From Roseibium sediminis (GTDB taxonomy: Bacteria; Pseudomonadota; Alphaproteobacteria; Rhizobiales; Stappiaceae), in the NCBI RefSeq assembly GCF_008711325.1, contig NZ_VXDB01000003.1:186001-250000 (forward strand): a stretch of 64,000 nucleotides of DNA, in the 5' to 3' direction. This document shows, piece after piece, positions 45,063 to 55,103 of the stretch (within the stretch, counting starts at the first letter, position 1; each line of letters starts with the position of its first letter). A program made the translations under genes and the position numbers. The notes below the pieces were generated by a model that saw nothing but the letters and a program-made list of their open reading frames with translations, had not been told where the DNA came from and did no database searches.

Positions 45063-46940
45063 TCAGGCTGCTGCTCCCGGCTTCTTCTGGCGTTTCAAAT
45101 GAGAAAGGATCAATGTCAGGGCGGCCGGTGTCATTCCGTCCATACGCGATGCCTGCCCGAGTGTAGCGGGTCTGACAACTTCAAGCTTCTGTTTCACTTC
45201 GTTGGAAAGGCCAACAAGGCCGGCAAAGTCGAACTCTGCCGGGATTGCCAACGCCTCATCCTTCTTCAGCGCTTCGATATCCGCCGCCTGACGTTCCAGA
45301 TAGACAGCATAGAGCGCATCCGTTGAGACCTGCTCTGCGATGGCCGGATCGATATCCTTCAGTTCCGGCCATACTTCAGCAAGTCGTTCGAAAGTCATAT
45401 CCGGATAGGACAGAAGGTCAAACGCGGATCGACGGATCCCATCCTGATTGACCGGCAGACCCTTCCGGCTGGCTTCCGCCGGAGTGATCGTCAGCGCCTT
45501 CAAAAGCTCTTCTGCCTGTTTCAGTGAAACGAGTTTCGTTTCGAAAGCGACTCGACGCTGCTCGCCAACACATCCAATTTTGAGTCCCAACGGGGTCAGC
45601 CGCTGATCTGCATTATCCGCCCGCAGTGACAAGCGATACTCGGCTCTCGATGTGAACATGCGGTAGGGTTCCGTGATCCCACGGGTGATCAGGTCATCGA
45701 TCATTACACCGATATAGCCCTGAGACCGATCCACTACGAAAGCGTCTTTACCCTGAGCTAAAAGCCCCGCATTGAGGCCAGCCACCAATCCCTGGGCTCC
45801 CGCTTCTTCATACCCGGTGGTGCCATTGATCTGGCCGGCCAGAAAGAGACCGGAACACTTCTTGGCTTCAAGCGTTGCCTTCAGTTCACGAGGATCGACA
45901 TGATCATATTCAATGGCATATCCCGGCTGTATGACGACAACATCTTCCAACCCCGGAATAGTCTTGAGGAAGGCAAGCTGTGCGTCCTCCGGCAGGGATG
46001 TGGATATGCCATTTGGATAGACCGTGTGGTCATCCAGACCTTCCGGCTCCAGGAAAATCTGGTGGCCATCGCGGTCACCAAACCGAACGATCTTGTCCTC
46101 GATTGACGGGCAATACCGTGGGCCCCGCCCCTTGATCTCACCCGAATACATCGCCGACCGGGACAGGTTCTCCCGAATGATCCTATGGGTCTCCGGTGTC
46201 GTCCGGGTGATATGACACGCAATCTGGGGAACCGTGATCTTGTCCGTCAGCGTAGAGAAAGGAACAGGATCATCATCTGCAGGCTGTGCCTCCAGGCGTT
46301 CCCAATGAATGGTGCGCCCATCAAGGCGCGCAGGCGTCCCCGTCTTGAGGCGACCAAGATCAAAGCCGATTTGCTCCAGTGATTGAGACAAGCCCATCGC
46401 CGGCTCCTCGCCCGCGCGTCCAGCAGGGATCTTCTTGTCCCCGATATGGATCAACCCGCGCAGGAAAGTACCAGAGGTCAGGACAACGCTCTTCGCCGAA
46501 AGACGACGCCCGTCGGAAAGCTCCAGGCCAACGACCTTACCTTCCTCCAGAACGAACGCATGTGCTTCACCTTCGACGACCTTGAGATTCTCGATCTCGG
46601 AAATGGCCCGCTGCATCGCCTGCCGATAAAGCTTGCGGTCTGCCTGAGCTCGAGGCCCTCGAACCGCCGGTCCCTTGCGACGGTTCAGCATCCGATACTG
46701 GATACCGGCCTGATCCGCGACACGGCCCATCAACCCGTCGAGAGCGTCGATCTCGCGAACAAGATGTCCCTTCCCCAACCCGCCGATGGCAGGGTTGCAG
46801 GACATTACTCCGATCGTATCGAACTTGTGGGTCACCAGAGCGGTATCCGCCCCCACGCGCGCCGCGGCCGCCGCGGCCTCGCATCCGGCATGCCCGCCAC
46901 CTATCACAACAACATCAAACGACAGGTCAAACTCTGACAC
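45063..46940 (-). CDS. mnmG: tRNA uridine-5-carboxymethylaminomethyl modification enzyme MnmG
   Basis: FAD-dependent partner of MnmE that modifies wobble uridine. From the GTG at 46,940 it has 625 residues, the family length; a longer frame would add 31 residues with no family match, and GAGGGTGA lies before the GTG. FAD motif [12 protein letters not shown] at 12-23, then [21 protein letters not shown], and [16 protein letters not shown]. The gene follows mnmE across a gap with two parS-like sites. Confidence 0.96.
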   Translation of the reverse strand: MSEFDLSFDVVVIGGGHAGCEAAAAAARVGADTALVTHKFDTIGVMSCNPAIGGLGKGHLVREIDALDGLMGRVADQAGIQYRMLNRRKGPAVRGPRAQADRKLYRQAMQRAISEIENLKVVEGEAHAFVLEEGKVVGLELSDGRRLSAKSVVLTSGTFLRGLIHIGDKKIPAGRAGEEPAMGLSQSLEQIGFDLGRLKTGTPARLDGRTIHWERLEAQPADDDPVPFSTLTDKITVPQIACHITRTTPETHRIIRENLSRSAMYSGEIKGRGPRYCPSIEDKIVRFGDRDGHQIFLEPEGLDDHTVYPNGISTSLPEDAQLAFLKTIPGLEDVVVIQPGYAIEYDHVDPRELKATLEAKKCSGLFLAGQINGTTGYEEAGAQGLVAGLNAGLLAQGKDAFVVDRSQGYIGVMIDDLITRGITEPYRMFTSRAEYRLSLRADNADQRLTPLGLKIGCVGEQRRVAFETKLVSLKQAEELLKALTITPAEASRKGLPVNQDGIRRSAFDLLSYPDMTFERLAEVWPELKDIDPAIAEQVSTDALYAVYLERQAADIEALKKDEALAIPAEFDFAGLVGLSNEVKQKLEVVRPATLGQASRMDGMTPAALTLILSHLKRQKKPGAAA

Positions 46941-47154
46941 CAGTCTCACCCTCTGATCTGGCTTCGGCCCATATTGGACCGACGTTCTGATTTTCGAAGA
47001 TACACTGCGTTCCGCAGGAACCAAAAGCGTCAACTCGGATTAGCGAGGCACCCGGCATCCAGCCGCAGAATTTAATGCGTGTTATAGGCGCAGACGGGTC
47101 AATCGTCAAAGCCTAGAGACATGAGTAACCGATCGATACCGCTACGTCGCAAAA

Positions 47155-47170
47155 TGATTCACGTGAAACA
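47155..47170. other. parS-like site 2
   Basis: TGATTCACGTGAAACA, one change from consensus, in the gap between mnmE and mnmG. Confidence 0.85.
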
Positions 47171-47203
47171 TGTTTCGATTCTGAATCAACCGAGACTCTT
47201 CAA

Positions 47204-47219
47204 TGATTCACGTGAAACA
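47204..47219. other. parS-like site 3
   Basis: The same variant as site 2, 49 bases further on and ending eight bases before the mnmE stop. Confidence 0.85.
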
Positions 47220-47226
47220 GAAACGA

Positions 47227-48570
47227 TTATTTTCCGATGCAGAAATCCCTGAATATGACATCCAGAAGATCCTCGACATCTATACGCCCGGTAATTCTGC
47301 CCAGAGCATCTGCTGCGCGGCGCAAATCCTCTGCCCGGAGTTCAACCGGCAAATGCATCTGATCAACGGCAAGCCTCAGGGAGGTCTCGGCCTCATTGAG
47401 ATAATGCCTGTGTCGCGCGCGGGTCGCCAATGGAGCTTCGCCGACAGAAATGGTTTCTTCTGCGAATCGAGTAAGGAAAGCCAAGAGGTCACGCATCCCA
47501 TCGACGTCTTTAGTGGAGCAGCGGATATCGTCTGTCACGCCAAGGAATCGGGAGTCGAAACGATCGCGATCCTGCTTGGTTCTAACCACCCTCAATGGCA
47601 CAACCTCACGAATACTTGGCTTCAAACCTTGATCAGGGTCTGTGGGTTCAATGCCTTCAGGCTCTACCGCCCACAAGATGAGGTCAGCGCCCTGCCCCCG
47701 TTCTTCGGCACGACGTATCCCTTCACGCTCAACAATACCTTCTGTCTGGCGAAGGCCGGCTGTATCTACCAGGGTCACAGGATAACCACCGAGGTCCATA
47801 TGAACCTCAATCACGTCCCGTGTTGTCCCTGCCTCTTCCGTGACGATGGCAACGTCGCGCCCGGCCAGCGCATTTAACAAGCTCGACTTTCCGGCATTGG
47901 GCGCGCCCATGAGAACGACCTGCAGGCCGGAGCGAAGCCGCTCTCCACTTTTCGACTTGTTGAGATGGTCGGTTATTTCAGCTGCCAGGTCGCTCGCTTC
48001 ACGCCAGACTTCGTCGGCAACGCTCCCGGGCACATCCTCTTCATCGGCAAAATCGAAATCTGCTTCGATCATGGCGCGCATATGGATGAGCCTCTTGCGC
48101 CAATCCTCATAAAGCGAACCAAGCGCACCACCCATCTGCCTAAACGCCTGGCGGCGTTGTTGCTCGGTTTCAGCAGCGATCAGGTCTGAAAGGCCTTCAA
48201 CTTCGGTTAGGTCAAGGCGGCCCTGCTCAAACGCCCGACGTGTGAACTCACCAGGCTCAGCTGGCCTGCAACCTTCAAAGGATGACAACGCATTGAGGAT
48301 CGAAGCAACCACGGCACGACCACCATGGCATTGCAGTTCTGCTACATCCTCCCCAGTGAAACTGGCAGGACCGCCGAAGAAGAGGACAAGAGCCTCATCA
48401 AGTGGCGTTCCGTCCTTGTCACGCAACACGCGCACCGATGCCTTTCGAACTGGCGGCACAGCACCGCACAGGCTTTTGATGATCTTGCGTGTTTGACCAC
48501 CTGAAATACGGATGACCGCCACACCCGAAGGCACGGCACCACTCGACAGGGCGTAAATCGTATCGTTCAT
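47227..48570 (-). CDS. mnmE: tRNA modification GTPase MnmE
   Basis: GTPase that forms the MnmEG complex for wobble uridine modification. 447 residues: N-terminal tetrahydrofolate-binding domain, G domain with GAPNAGKS at 222-229, DTAGLR, and RTKQD (the NKxD position), and the C-terminal catalytic CIGK end. Upstream lies a parS-like site. The order mnmE-mnmG-rsmG-parA-parB is intact. Confidence 0.97.
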   Translation of the reverse strand: MNDTIYALSSGAVPSGVAVIRISGGQTRKIIKSLCGAVPPVRKASVRVLRDKDGTPLDEALVLFFGGPASFTGEDVAELQCHGGRAVVASILNALSSFEGCRPAEPGEFTRRAFEQGRLDLTEVEGLSDLIAAETEQQRRQAFRQMGGALGSLYEDWRKRLIHMRAMIEADFDFADEEDVPGSVADEVWREASDLAAEITDHLNKSKSGERLRSGLQVVLMGAPNAGKSSLLNALAGRDVAIVTEEAGTTRDVIEVHMDLGGYPVTLVDTAGLRQTEGIVEREGIRRAEERGQGADLILWAVEPEGIEPTDPDQGLKPSIREVVPLRVVRTKQDRDRFDSRFLGVTDDIRCSTKDVDGMRDLLAFLTRFAEETISVGEAPLATRARHRHYLNEAETSLRLAVDQMHLPVELRAEDLRRAADALGRITGRIDVEDLLDVIFRDFCIGK

Positions 48571-48630
48571 CTGCAGTAATAGTCCGAGATTTCAGGCGTA
48601 AGCATTCCGGATCCGAATCCGTCAAAATGC

Positions 48631-48646
48631 TGTTTCACGTGAATCA
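48631..48646. other. parS-like site 4
   Basis: TGTTTCACGTGAATCA, one change from consensus in the right arm, between mnmE and the GNAT gene. Confidence 0.82.
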
Positions 48647-48665
48647 ATGAGTAGCAGAATGGCAG

Positions 48666-49247
48666 TCAAAGCGCATGCGTCTTCGATACTAGCCAGTCCG
48701 AAGCTGTAAGCCGATAAAGCACGTGCATGGCCATGGGATGATCATTCGGCAGACTGGGGTGTTTGAAATCGCCCTGCGGATCATGAGACATCCCAATTCG
48801 CTTCATTACATTTTGCGAAGGGATATTTTCAGGAATGGTGAAGGCAACGATTTCGTCCAGTTTCAGGATTTCGAATCCGAATCGAAGCCACTCTCTTGCG
48901 GCCTCGCTTGCGTAACCCTTCCCCCAATATCTCTTATGCAGTCTCCATCCGATTTCGACACATGGATCGAACGGCAAGGGTTTTGACAATCCTGGTCTGT
49001 TCAATCCGACAAACCCGACAAATGCGCCGGTCGCCTTTTCAAAAACCGGATCAAAGCAAAACCCGTTCCTGCTCTGCCGGTCCAGAAGCTTCTCCAGAAA
49101 CAGCTCGGTTTCACCCCGATCATATACCTGCGCAAAGTAGCGCATGACCGCGGCATCGCTGCAGAGTTCATAAAGATCATCAATGTCATCGGAGCGCCAA
49201 GGGCGCACGAAGAGCCGGTCAGTTTCCAGTTTCGATGGGAATGTCAT
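48666..49247 (-). CDS. GNAT-family N-acetyltransferase (RimJ/RimL-like)
   Basis: A 193-residue acetyltransferase that opens LETDRLFVRPWRSDDIDDLYEL, the RimJ/RimL style. The acetyl-CoA region is GWRLHKRYWGKGYASEAAREWLRFGF and the late motif AFTIPENIPSQNVMKRIGM. Substrate unknown. It is an extra gene between mnmE and rho and is bracketed by two parS-like sites. Confidence 0.88.
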   Translation of the reverse strand: MTFPSKLETDRLFVRPWRSDDIDDLYELCSDAAVMRYFAQVYDRGETELFLEKLLDRQSRNGFCFDPVFEKATGAFVGFVGLNRPGLSKPLPFDPCVEIGWRLHKRYWGKGYASEAAREWLRFGFEILKLDEIVAFTIPENIPSQNVMKRIGMSHDPQGDFKHPSLPNDHPMAMHVLYRLTASDWLVSKTHAL

Positions 49248-49269
49248 TTTGATCCCGATTCAAAAAAGG

Positions 49270-49285
49270 CGATTCACGTGAAACA
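49270..49285. other. parS-like site 5
   Basis: CGATTCACGTGAAACA, two changes from consensus, between the GNAT gene and rho. The weakest of the five. Confidence 0.7.
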
Positions 49286-49297
49286 GGTGAGTTTCCA

Positions 49298-49329
49298 AAA
49301 AGCAGAAAGGCGCAGTCTCAGCTGCGCCT
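49298..49329 (-). terminator. Terminator after rho
   Basis: Perfect 8-bp stem AGGCGCAG / CTGCGCCT with six-base loop, then TTTCTGCTTTTT on the minus strand. Confidence 0.85.
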
Positions 49330-49361
49330 CTCCAAACCGATTGATACGGATCCGATTCAGA

Positions 49362-50630
49362 TCACGTATTCATGCTGTCGAAGAAATCATCGTTCGACTT
49401 GGTCTGCCGCAGCTTGTCGAGCAGGAATTCGATCGCGTCAACTGTGCCCATCGGATTGAGGATACGCCGCAGAACGAAAGTTTTCTTGAGGCGCTCGGCC
49501 GGAACAAGAAGCTCTTCCTTACGAGTGCCAGACCGTTGAATGTCGATAGCCGGGTAAACACGCTTGTCAGAGATCTTGCGGTCAAGGATGATTTCAGAGT
49601 TACCCGTTCCCTTGAACTCTTCAAAGATGACTTCATCCATGCGGCTGCCGGTATCGATCAGGGCCGTCGCGATGATCGTCAGCGATCCGCCTTCCTCGAT
49701 GTTACGGGCAGCACCGAAGAAGCGCTTCGGACGCTGCAAGGCGTTAGCGTCCACACCACCGGTCAGAACCTTGCCTGAAGACGGAACAACCGTGTTATAG
49801 GCGCGGCCAAGACGCGTGATGGAGTCCAGCAGGATCACAACGTCACGGCCATGTTCGACGAGGCGCTTGGCCTTCTCGATGACCATTTCGGCTACCTGAA
49901 CGTGACGAACGGCCGGTTCGTCAAAGGTGGAGGAAACAACCTCCCCCTTCACCGTGCGCTGCATGTCTGTCACTTCTTCCGGGCGCTCGTCGATCAAGAG
50001 AACGATCAGATAACATTCCGGATGGTTCGTGGTAATCGACTGGGCAACGTTCTGCAGAAAAACCGTCTTACCGGTTCTCGGCGGCGCGGTGATAAGACCA
50101 CGCTGTCCCTTGCCAAGCGGAGCAACCAGATCGATCACTCGTGAGGAGAGATCTTTCTTGTTCGTCGGATCTTCGATTTCCATCTTGAAGCGCTCGTCTG
50201 GATAGAGCGGCGTCAGATTGTCGAAATGAACCTTGTGGCGAGCTTTTTCCGGCTCTTCAAAATTGATTGTGTTGACCTTGAGAAGCGCGAAATAGCGTTC
50301 TCCGTCCTTCGGGCTTCTGATCTGCCCTTCGACCGTATCCCCGGTTCTGAGTGAAAACCGGCGGATCTGGGACGGCGAGACATAAATGTCATCAGGCCCA
50401 GGCAGATAATTCGCATCCGGCGATCTGAGGAAGCCAAACCCGTCCTGAAGAACCTCGACGACACCTTCGCCGATGATTTCAACGTCCTGGGCAGCCAGGT
50501 TCTTGAGGATCGCAAACATCAATTCCTGTTTGCGCATCGTGCTGGCGTTTTCGACCTCCAGTTCTTCAGCAGTCTGAAGCAGCTCGGTCGGTGTTTTCTC
50601 TTTGAGATCTTTAAGTTTCATTTCCCGCAT
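49362..50630 (-). CDS. rho: Transcription termination factor Rho
   Basis: Hexameric RNA helicase that ends transcription. 422 residues: N-terminal helical domain ([15 protein letters not shown]), OSB RNA-binding fold ([29 protein letters not shown]), Walker A PPRTGKT at 183-189, then [13 protein letters not shown] and the Q/R loops. The true start may be the ATG three codons later. Its place next to the origin cluster is conserved in alphaproteobacteria. Confidence 0.97.
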   Translation of the reverse strand: MREMKLKDLKEKTPTELLQTAEELEVENASTMRKQELMFAILKNLAAQDVEIIGEGVVEVLQDGFGFLRSPDANYLPGPDDIYVSPSQIRRFSLRTGDTVEGQIRSPKDGERYFALLKVNTINFEEPEKARHKVHFDNLTPLYPDERFKMEIEDPTNKKDLSSRVIDLVAPLGKGQRGLITAPPRTGKTVFLQNVAQSITTNHPECYLIVLLIDERPEEVTDMQRTVKGEVVSSTFDEPAVRHVQVAEMVIEKAKRLVEHGRDVVILLDSITRLGRAYNTVVPSSGKVLTGGVDANALQRPKRFFGAARNIEEGGSLTIIATALIDTGSRMDEVIFEEFKGTGNSEIILDRKISDKRVYPAIDIQRSGTRKEELLVPAERLKKTFVLRRILNPMGTVDAIEFLLDKLRQTKSNDDFFDSMNT

Positions 50631-50834
50631 GAAGATGGGATCATTTCTATAGATTGATGTATCGAGGGGGGACTTCCGCTTGAGGAGCTTTAACCCGGCG
50701 AAAGTGTACTGAGGGAACTACCAATCAGATCTGTATCGGACAGAGGCGCTTCGCGTAAGGCAAACTCTGGAAGCACCATATGGAAGTTGTCGCGACGATA
50801 AGCTGATTTTATTTTCTTCGCAAGTCCGCAAAAG

Positions 50835-50873
50835 GAATAATAAACAACCCCGGATAATGAAGTTCATCCGGGG
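50835..50873 (-). terminator. Terminator after hemJ
   Basis: Perfect 8-bp stem CCCCGGAT / ATCCGGGG with 10-base loop, followed on the minus strand by TTGTTTATTATT, about 30 bases past the hemJ stop. Confidence 0.85.
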
Positions 50874-50905
50874 CAGCAGTCTTGTGAGAACGGATCCAAG
50901 TGAAC

Positions 50906-51334
50906 CTAGAACGGCTTTCCAATGACAAGGATAACAATACCGATCATCAGAACAGTGGGGACTTCGTTCAAGATCCGGTAAAACTTGGTGGATCTGGTAT
51001 TCTCGTCCCGTGCAAAGATCTTCACGTAGCGTGCCAGATACCCGTGTACTCCCGACATGATCAGCACGAGGGTGAGCTTTGCGTGGAACCATCCTTGCGA
51101 AAAAGCACCGATTTCATAGGCCGCCCAAAGACCGAAGATCCAAGCCGATATCATGGCCGGATTGATGATCGCCTTCAAAAGACGGCGTTCCATCACCTTG
51201 AAGGTTTCGGACTTGTCGGACCCGACTGCCGCTTCGGCATGATAGACGAAGAGACGGGGAAGATAGAGCATCCCCGCCATCCACGCGATGATGGAAATCA
51301 CATGAAGTGATTTGACCCAGCTGTAGAGATCCAC
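50906..51334 (-). CDS. hemJ: Protoporphyrinogen oxidase HemJ
   Basis: Membrane enzyme oxidising protoporphyrinogen IX to protoporphyrin IX. 142 residues, four membrane helices, with the family motifs WVKSLHVISIIAWMAGMLYLPRLFVYH (conserved His) and W-F-H-A-K-L near the third helix. It follows hemE by five bases, so both haem genes are one unit; pairing of HemJ and HemE near the origin is usual in rhizobia. Confidence 0.93.
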   Translation of the reverse strand: MDLYSWVKSLHVISIIAWMAGMLYLPRLFVYHAEAAVGSDKSETFKVMERRLLKAIINPAMISAWIFGLWAAYEIGAFSQGWFHAKLTLVLIMSGVHGYLARYVKIFARDENTRSTKFYRILNEVPTVLMIGIVILVIGKPF

Positions 51335-51339
51335 CGCAC

Positions 51340-52368
51340 CTAGCCTCGCTTCACCCGTTCAACCATGCGGGCGACGTTCTCCGGATCAGCATCCGGTGTG
51401 ACACCGTGTCCCAGATTGAAGATCAGCGGTCCCTTGTCGAAAGTGGACAGAATGTGGTCGATCCCTTCATCCAGTGCCTTGCCTCCGGCAACAAGGCGCA
51501 TGGGATCGAGATTGCCCTGGATCGGCACCTTCTTTTGAACCTCAAGCGCGATTTCGTCCGGCGCCGTCCAGTCGAAGCCCACCGCGTCGACGCCCGTTCC
51601 TTCAATGTATTTCAGGATACGTGCGGACGATGCCTTGGGGAAACCGATGATCTTTGCGTTTGGCCGCTCAGCCTTCACACCATCGACTATGGCGCGGGTC
51701 GGCCGGATGGACCACCGTTCAAATCCGGCATCGTCAAGCACACCTGCCCATGTATCGAAAATCTGGACCGCATCAGCACCGGCATCCAGCTGACGAACAA
51801 GGTAGCGGATCGACGCCGTCACAAGGTGATCGATGAAGCGACCCATCAGGTCAGGATCACGATAGGCGCCAACACGCGCTGCTGTCTGGTCTGGAGTGGT
51901 ATGTCCGGCAACAGAATAGCATGCAACGGTCCAGGGAGCGCCACAGAAGCCCAGAAGGGTCGTTTCAGTGGGTAGCTCCGCCCGAAGCCGGGTAACCGTC
52001 TCTATGACCGGTTCCAGGTGTTTCTCGGCACGGTCCTGATCGAGACGATCGATAAGAGCCGCATTGAGAGGTTCAAGAACAGGGCCCCGTCCCTCTTCAA
52101 AGCGAACAGGATATCCGATTGCATCGGGAACAACGAAGATGTCCGAGAACAGAATAGACGCATCAAAGCCATATCTGCGGATCGGTTGAAGGGTCACTTC
52201 TGTTGCCAGATCCGGTGAATAGCAGAACTCCAGGAAGTTCGCTGCCTTCTTTCGAACCTCACGATACTCCGGGAGATACCGACCGGCTTGGCGCATCATC
52301 CAGATTGGTGGCGGCCACATTTTTTCACCCGCCAATACGCGCATCACGGCACGGTCTTCAGACTTCAT
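51340..52368 (-). CDS. hemE: Uroporphyrinogen decarboxylase HemE
   Basis: Decarboxylates uroporphyrinogen III to coproporphyrinogen III. 342 residues, standard. PPIWMMRQAGRYLPEYRE near the N-terminus holds the substrate arginine signature, SILFSDIFVVPDAIG and GFCGAPWTVACYSV follow. It starts 427 bases from the divergent PPSR gene across the predicted origin. Confidence 0.97.
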   Translation of the reverse strand: MKSEDRAVMRVLAGEKMWPPPIWMMRQAGRYLPEYREVRKKAANFLEFCYSPDLATEVTLQPIRRYGFDASILFSDIFVVPDAIGYPVRFEEGRGPVLEPLNAALIDRLDQDRAEKHLEPVIETVTRLRAELPTETTLLGFCGAPWTVACYSVAGHTTPDQTAARVGAYRDPDLMGRFIDHLVTASIRYLVRQLDAGADAVQIFDTWAGVLDDAGFERWSIRPTRAIVDGVKAERPNAKIIGFPKASSARILKYIEGTGVDAVGFDWTAPDEIALEVQKKVPIQGNLDPMRLVAGGKALDEGIDHILSTFDKGPLIFNLGHGVTPDADPENVARMVERVKRG

Positions 52369-52459
52369 GAGATCTCTGCCTTTCCCAACTTCAAAACAAA
52401 AAAGATTCTTATTTTGAATCTGTTTTTTCTTATTGTGCGTGGATTGCCGGGATCAATTG

Positions 52460-52468
52460 TTGTCCACA
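52460..52468 (+). promoter_or_regulatory. DnaA box
   Basis: TTGTCCACA, one mismatch from TTATCCACA, within the predicted origin. Confidence 0.65.
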
Positions 52469-52582
52469 CACGATCACGTTCATTCCCGCCTCAGGACAAG
52501 TTTCCTGAAGTTCTGGACAACATATACTCCCCAAGAGTCGATAACTCAAAAAAACATAATGTCGCAATAGTTTGTAAATTTG

Positions 52583-52598
52583 TTAACCATTCGTTAAC
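52583..52598 (+). promoter_or_regulatory. CtrA binding site
   Basis: TTAA, seven bases, TTAAC: an exact match to the consensus of the cell-cycle regulator CtrA, which represses initiation at the Caulobacter origin. It sits inside the AT-rich core. Confidence 0.7.
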
Positions 52599-52610
52599 GA
52601 ATTTTCTTGG

Positions 52611-52619
52611 TGTGGATGA
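52611..52619 (-). promoter_or_regulatory. DnaA box
   Basis: TCATCCACA on the minus strand, one mismatch from consensus, 13 bases from the CtrA site. Confidence 0.65.
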
Positions 52620-52795
52620 GCTGTCGAAATTGGTGGAACCGCGTGTTAATCAACAGGTCTGCCGATTTGTTTCGGCGGGAGTCATCGGAAAACCCGATGC
52701 TGTTCATAATTTTTCGTTAACGGGCATAGTTTCCGACCAAGGCAGTGCCGTGAGCAAGATAGACCCAATTCATCAACAGGGCTGGGGATGACAGT

Positions 52796-53638
52796 GTGAG
52801 CAAGTCCAGACATTACTTTCACCTCCATCTCGTGTCCGACTCCACCGGCGAAACGCTGATGACGGTTTCCCGAGCGGCAACAGCGCAGTACGAGAATGTC
52901 CAGGCGATCGAGCACGTCTATCCGCTGGTTCGTGCGCACATGCAGCTGGACCGGGTCATCTCGGAAGTCGAGGCAGCTCCTGGAATTGTCCTTTATACGC
53001 TCGTGGACGAGGAAATTTCCGGGCGGCTTGAACAAAAATGCCGCGAACTCGGTGTTCCCTTCGTCAATATCCTCGATCCCGTGTTTGCCGTGTTTCAGTC
53101 CTATCTCAATGTCACACAGACACATCGGATAGGCGGACAGCACGAGCTCGACGCAGAGTATTTCAAGCGCATGGAAGCGCTGAACTATACGATGTTGCAC
53201 GACGATGGTCAGATCTGGGACGATCTGGAGTCTGCGGATATCGTGCTTCTGGGAATTTCGAGAACTTCAAAAACCCCAACCTGCATCTATCTCGCCAATC
53301 GCGGCATCAAGGCTGCGAATATTCCCCTTGTTCCCCAAATCCCGTTGCCGGATCACGTCAAGGAACTAAAAAACCCTTTGATCGTTGGTCTGGTCGCCTC
53401 GGCAGAACGGATTCAGCAAATCCGAAAGAATAGAATTCTTTCCATGAATTCAGATGGTTACAACGATACCTACATTGACCGTAAGGAAATAGCTCGGGAA
53501 ATCACCATGGCCCGGCGCCTTTGTACCGAAAACAACTGGCCCTTGATTGACGTCACGCGCCGCTCCGTCGAAGAAACCGCTGCGGAAATCATGACCTTGT
53601 TCAAGGCTTTCAAAGCGCGTAGGCCTGTTGACCTTTAA
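52796..53638 (+). CDS. PPDK/PEP synthase regulatory protein (PPSR, DUF299 kinase-phosphorylase)
   Basis: Bifunctional ADP-dependent kinase and Pi-dependent phosphorylase that switches pyruvate phosphate dikinase or PEP synthase off and on. 280 residues from a GTG start. [10 protein letters not shown] near residue 11 opens the fold, and the P-loop-like GISRTSKT is at 153-160. It is the first gene to the right of the origin and leads maf-aroE-coaE. Which of the two dikinases it regulates cannot be told here. Confidence 0.92.
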   Translation: MSKSRHYFHLHLVSDSTGETLMTVSRAATAQYENVQAIEHVYPLVRAHMQLDRVISEVEAAPGIVLYTLVDEEISGRLEQKCRELGVPFVNILDPVFAVFQSYLNVTQTHRIGGQHELDAEYFKRMEALNYTMLHDDGQIWDDLESADIVLLGISRTSKTPTCIYLANRGIKAANIPLVPQIPLPDHVKELKNPLIVGLVASAERIQQIRKNRILSMNSDGYNDTYIDRKEIAREITMARRLCTENNWPLIDVTRRSVEETAAEIMTLFKAFKARRPVDL

Positions 53639-53667
53639 AGCGCATTACAGGATGGACGAGGTTGGGA

Positions 53668-54261
53668 ATGACCCTTGTGCTTGCCAGCGGAAGCCGCATT
53701 CGGGCTGAGCTTCTGAAAAATGCAGGACTGACTTTCGAGGTGGATCCGGCAACGGTCGACGAACGCGCCGTGGAAGCCCCCCTTCTGGAGGCAGGCCTTT
53801 GCCCGGAAGATCTGGCGACAATTCTGGCGGAAGCCAAAGCGCAGGATGTCAGCGAGCGTCGGTCAAATGATCTGGTTGTAGGCGCGGATCAGATCCTGGC
53901 ATTTGAAGGCGAGCGCTACACCAAACCGGAAGATATGGAAGCAGCGCGCCGCCAGTTGTTGAAATTTTCCGGAAAAACCCACGAACTCCTGTCAGCAGTT
54001 GTCATTGCGAAGAACGGCGAGACACTATGGCGGCACCTTTCTGTCGCCCGTTTGACCATGCGGCCCTATGGTCCGGAATTTGTCGGGCGGTATCTGGCGT
54101 CGGTCGGTGATGTTGCCCTGACCAGCGTCGGTGCTTATCAGCTGGAATCCCGCGGAATTCAGCTTTTTGATCGGATCGACGGAGACTATTTCACCATTCT
54201 CGGTCTTCCGCTTCTTCCGCTTCTCGAAGAGCTTCGTAATCAGGGTGTTGTTGACAGATGA
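53668..54261 (+). CDS. maf: Maf-family nucleotide pyrophosphatase
   Basis: House-cleaning enzyme that hydrolyses abnormal nucleoside triphosphates. 197 residues: the N-terminal [11 protein letters not shown] phosphate motif, [22 protein letters not shown] and [26 protein letters not shown]. Start at 53,668 fits GAGG six bases upstream; a TTG two codons earlier is less likely. Overlaps aroE by four bases. Confidence 0.93.
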   Translation: MTLVLASGSRIRAELLKNAGLTFEVDPATVDERAVEAPLLEAGLCPEDLATILAEAKAQDVSERRSNDLVVGADQILAFEGERYTKPEDMEAARRQLLKFSGKTHELLSAVVIAKNGETLWRHLSVARLTMRPYGPEFVGRYLASVGDVALTSVGAYQLESRGIQLFDRIDGDYFTILGLPLLPLLEELRNQGVVDR

Positions 54262-55103
54262 CCGGACCCAGAAAGTCTGCGGTCACCGGCTGGCCGGTAA
54301 CCCACTCCAGATCCCCGCTCATCCATGGATACTGGCTGAAAAAGCACGGTCTTGAAGGAAGTTATGACCGCTGCGGTGTGGAGCCGGAGGCTGCGGAAGC
54401 CTTCTATCGATCCCTGCCGGAGCATGGACTGGTCGGCTGCAATGTCACCGTGCCCCACAAGGAAACGGCGGCCAAGGCCTGTGTTCATCTCGATGATGCG
54501 GCAAAAGCCATGGGTGCAGCAAACACGCTCTGGCTGAACGACGCCGGTGAGCTGTGCGGCGCAAATACCGATGGTCTCGGCTTTTTGGGAAATCTCGACC
54601 AGCAACATCCCGGGTGGGATAACCGCCATGACGAGGCGATTGTTCTGGGAGCAGGCGGAGCTGCGCGAGCGATTGTCTGGGCTTTGCTGGAGCGAAAGTT
54701 CTCCTATGTGCGTATCTTTAATCGGACCTTCGAAAAGGCTCAGATAATTGCCGATGAATTCGGAGCCGGTTCGATTGCACATCCATGGGATGAACTGGGG
54801 AGTTATCTTGGAAAAGCTGATCTCCTCGTCAACACCACCGCGCTGGGAATGAGCGGCAAGGACCCGTTGCAAATTGACCTGGCGAACCTGCCGCGCAAAG
54901 CCCTGGTAACGGATATCGTTTATGTGCCGCTCGAAACGGACTTGTTGAGAGCAGCCCGCGAACGCGGCAATCCGACGGTGGACGGTCTTGGAATGCTGCT
55001 CCATCAGGCCGCACCGGGATTTGAAAAGTGGTTTGGGGTTCTGCCAGAGGTTGATGATGAGCTGAGGGCGCTGGTGGTAAAGGATCTGGGAGTTCAGGCG
55101 TGA
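54258..55103 (+). CDS. aroE: Shikimate dehydrogenase AroE
   Basis: NADPH-dependent reduction of 3-dehydroshikimate in aromatic synthesis. 281 residues. Substrate motif [14 protein letters not shown] with the two serines, NVTVPHKET with the catalytic lysine, NTDGLGF with the aspartate partner, and the cofactor motif [14 protein letters not shown] with NRTFEKA. Overlaps maf and coaE by four bases on either side, so maf-aroE-coaE is tightly coupled. Confidence 0.96.
   Translation: MTGPRKSAVTGWPVTHSRSPLIHGYWLKKHGLEGSYDRCGVEPEAAEAFYRSLPEHGLVGCNVTVPHKETAAKACVHLDDAAKAMGAANTLWLNDAGELCGANTDGLGFLGNLDQQHPGWDNRHDEAIVLGAGGAARAIVWALLERKFSYVRIFNRTFEKAQIIADEFGAGSIAHPWDELGSYLGKADLLVNTTALGMSGKDPLQIDLANLPRKALVTDIVYVPLETDLLRAARERGNPTVDGLGMLLHQAAPGFEKWFGVLPEVDDELRALVVKDLGVQA

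Larger units (their letters stand above)
52369..52795. other. Predicted chromosomal replication origin (oriC)
   Basis: The non-coding gap between divergent hemE and the PPSR gene. It holds DnaA-box-like nonamers at 52,460-52,468 (TTGTCCACA), 52,611-52,619 (TCATCCACA on the minus strand) and a weaker one at 52,512-52,520; a perfect CtrA site at 52,583-52,598; four GANTC sites at 52,404, 52,416, 52,535 and 52,679; and an AT-rich core at about 52,540-52,610. Caulobacter oriC lies beside hemE in the same way. A plus-strand frame through the gap (52,288-52,791) is not judged real. Confidence 0.8.

Noticed and set aside
52288-52791. A 167-codon plus-strand ORF through the predicted origin
   Set aside because: It starts inside hemE antisense, has no ribosome site, and its composition changes midway; it is better explained as chance opening across the AT-rich origin.
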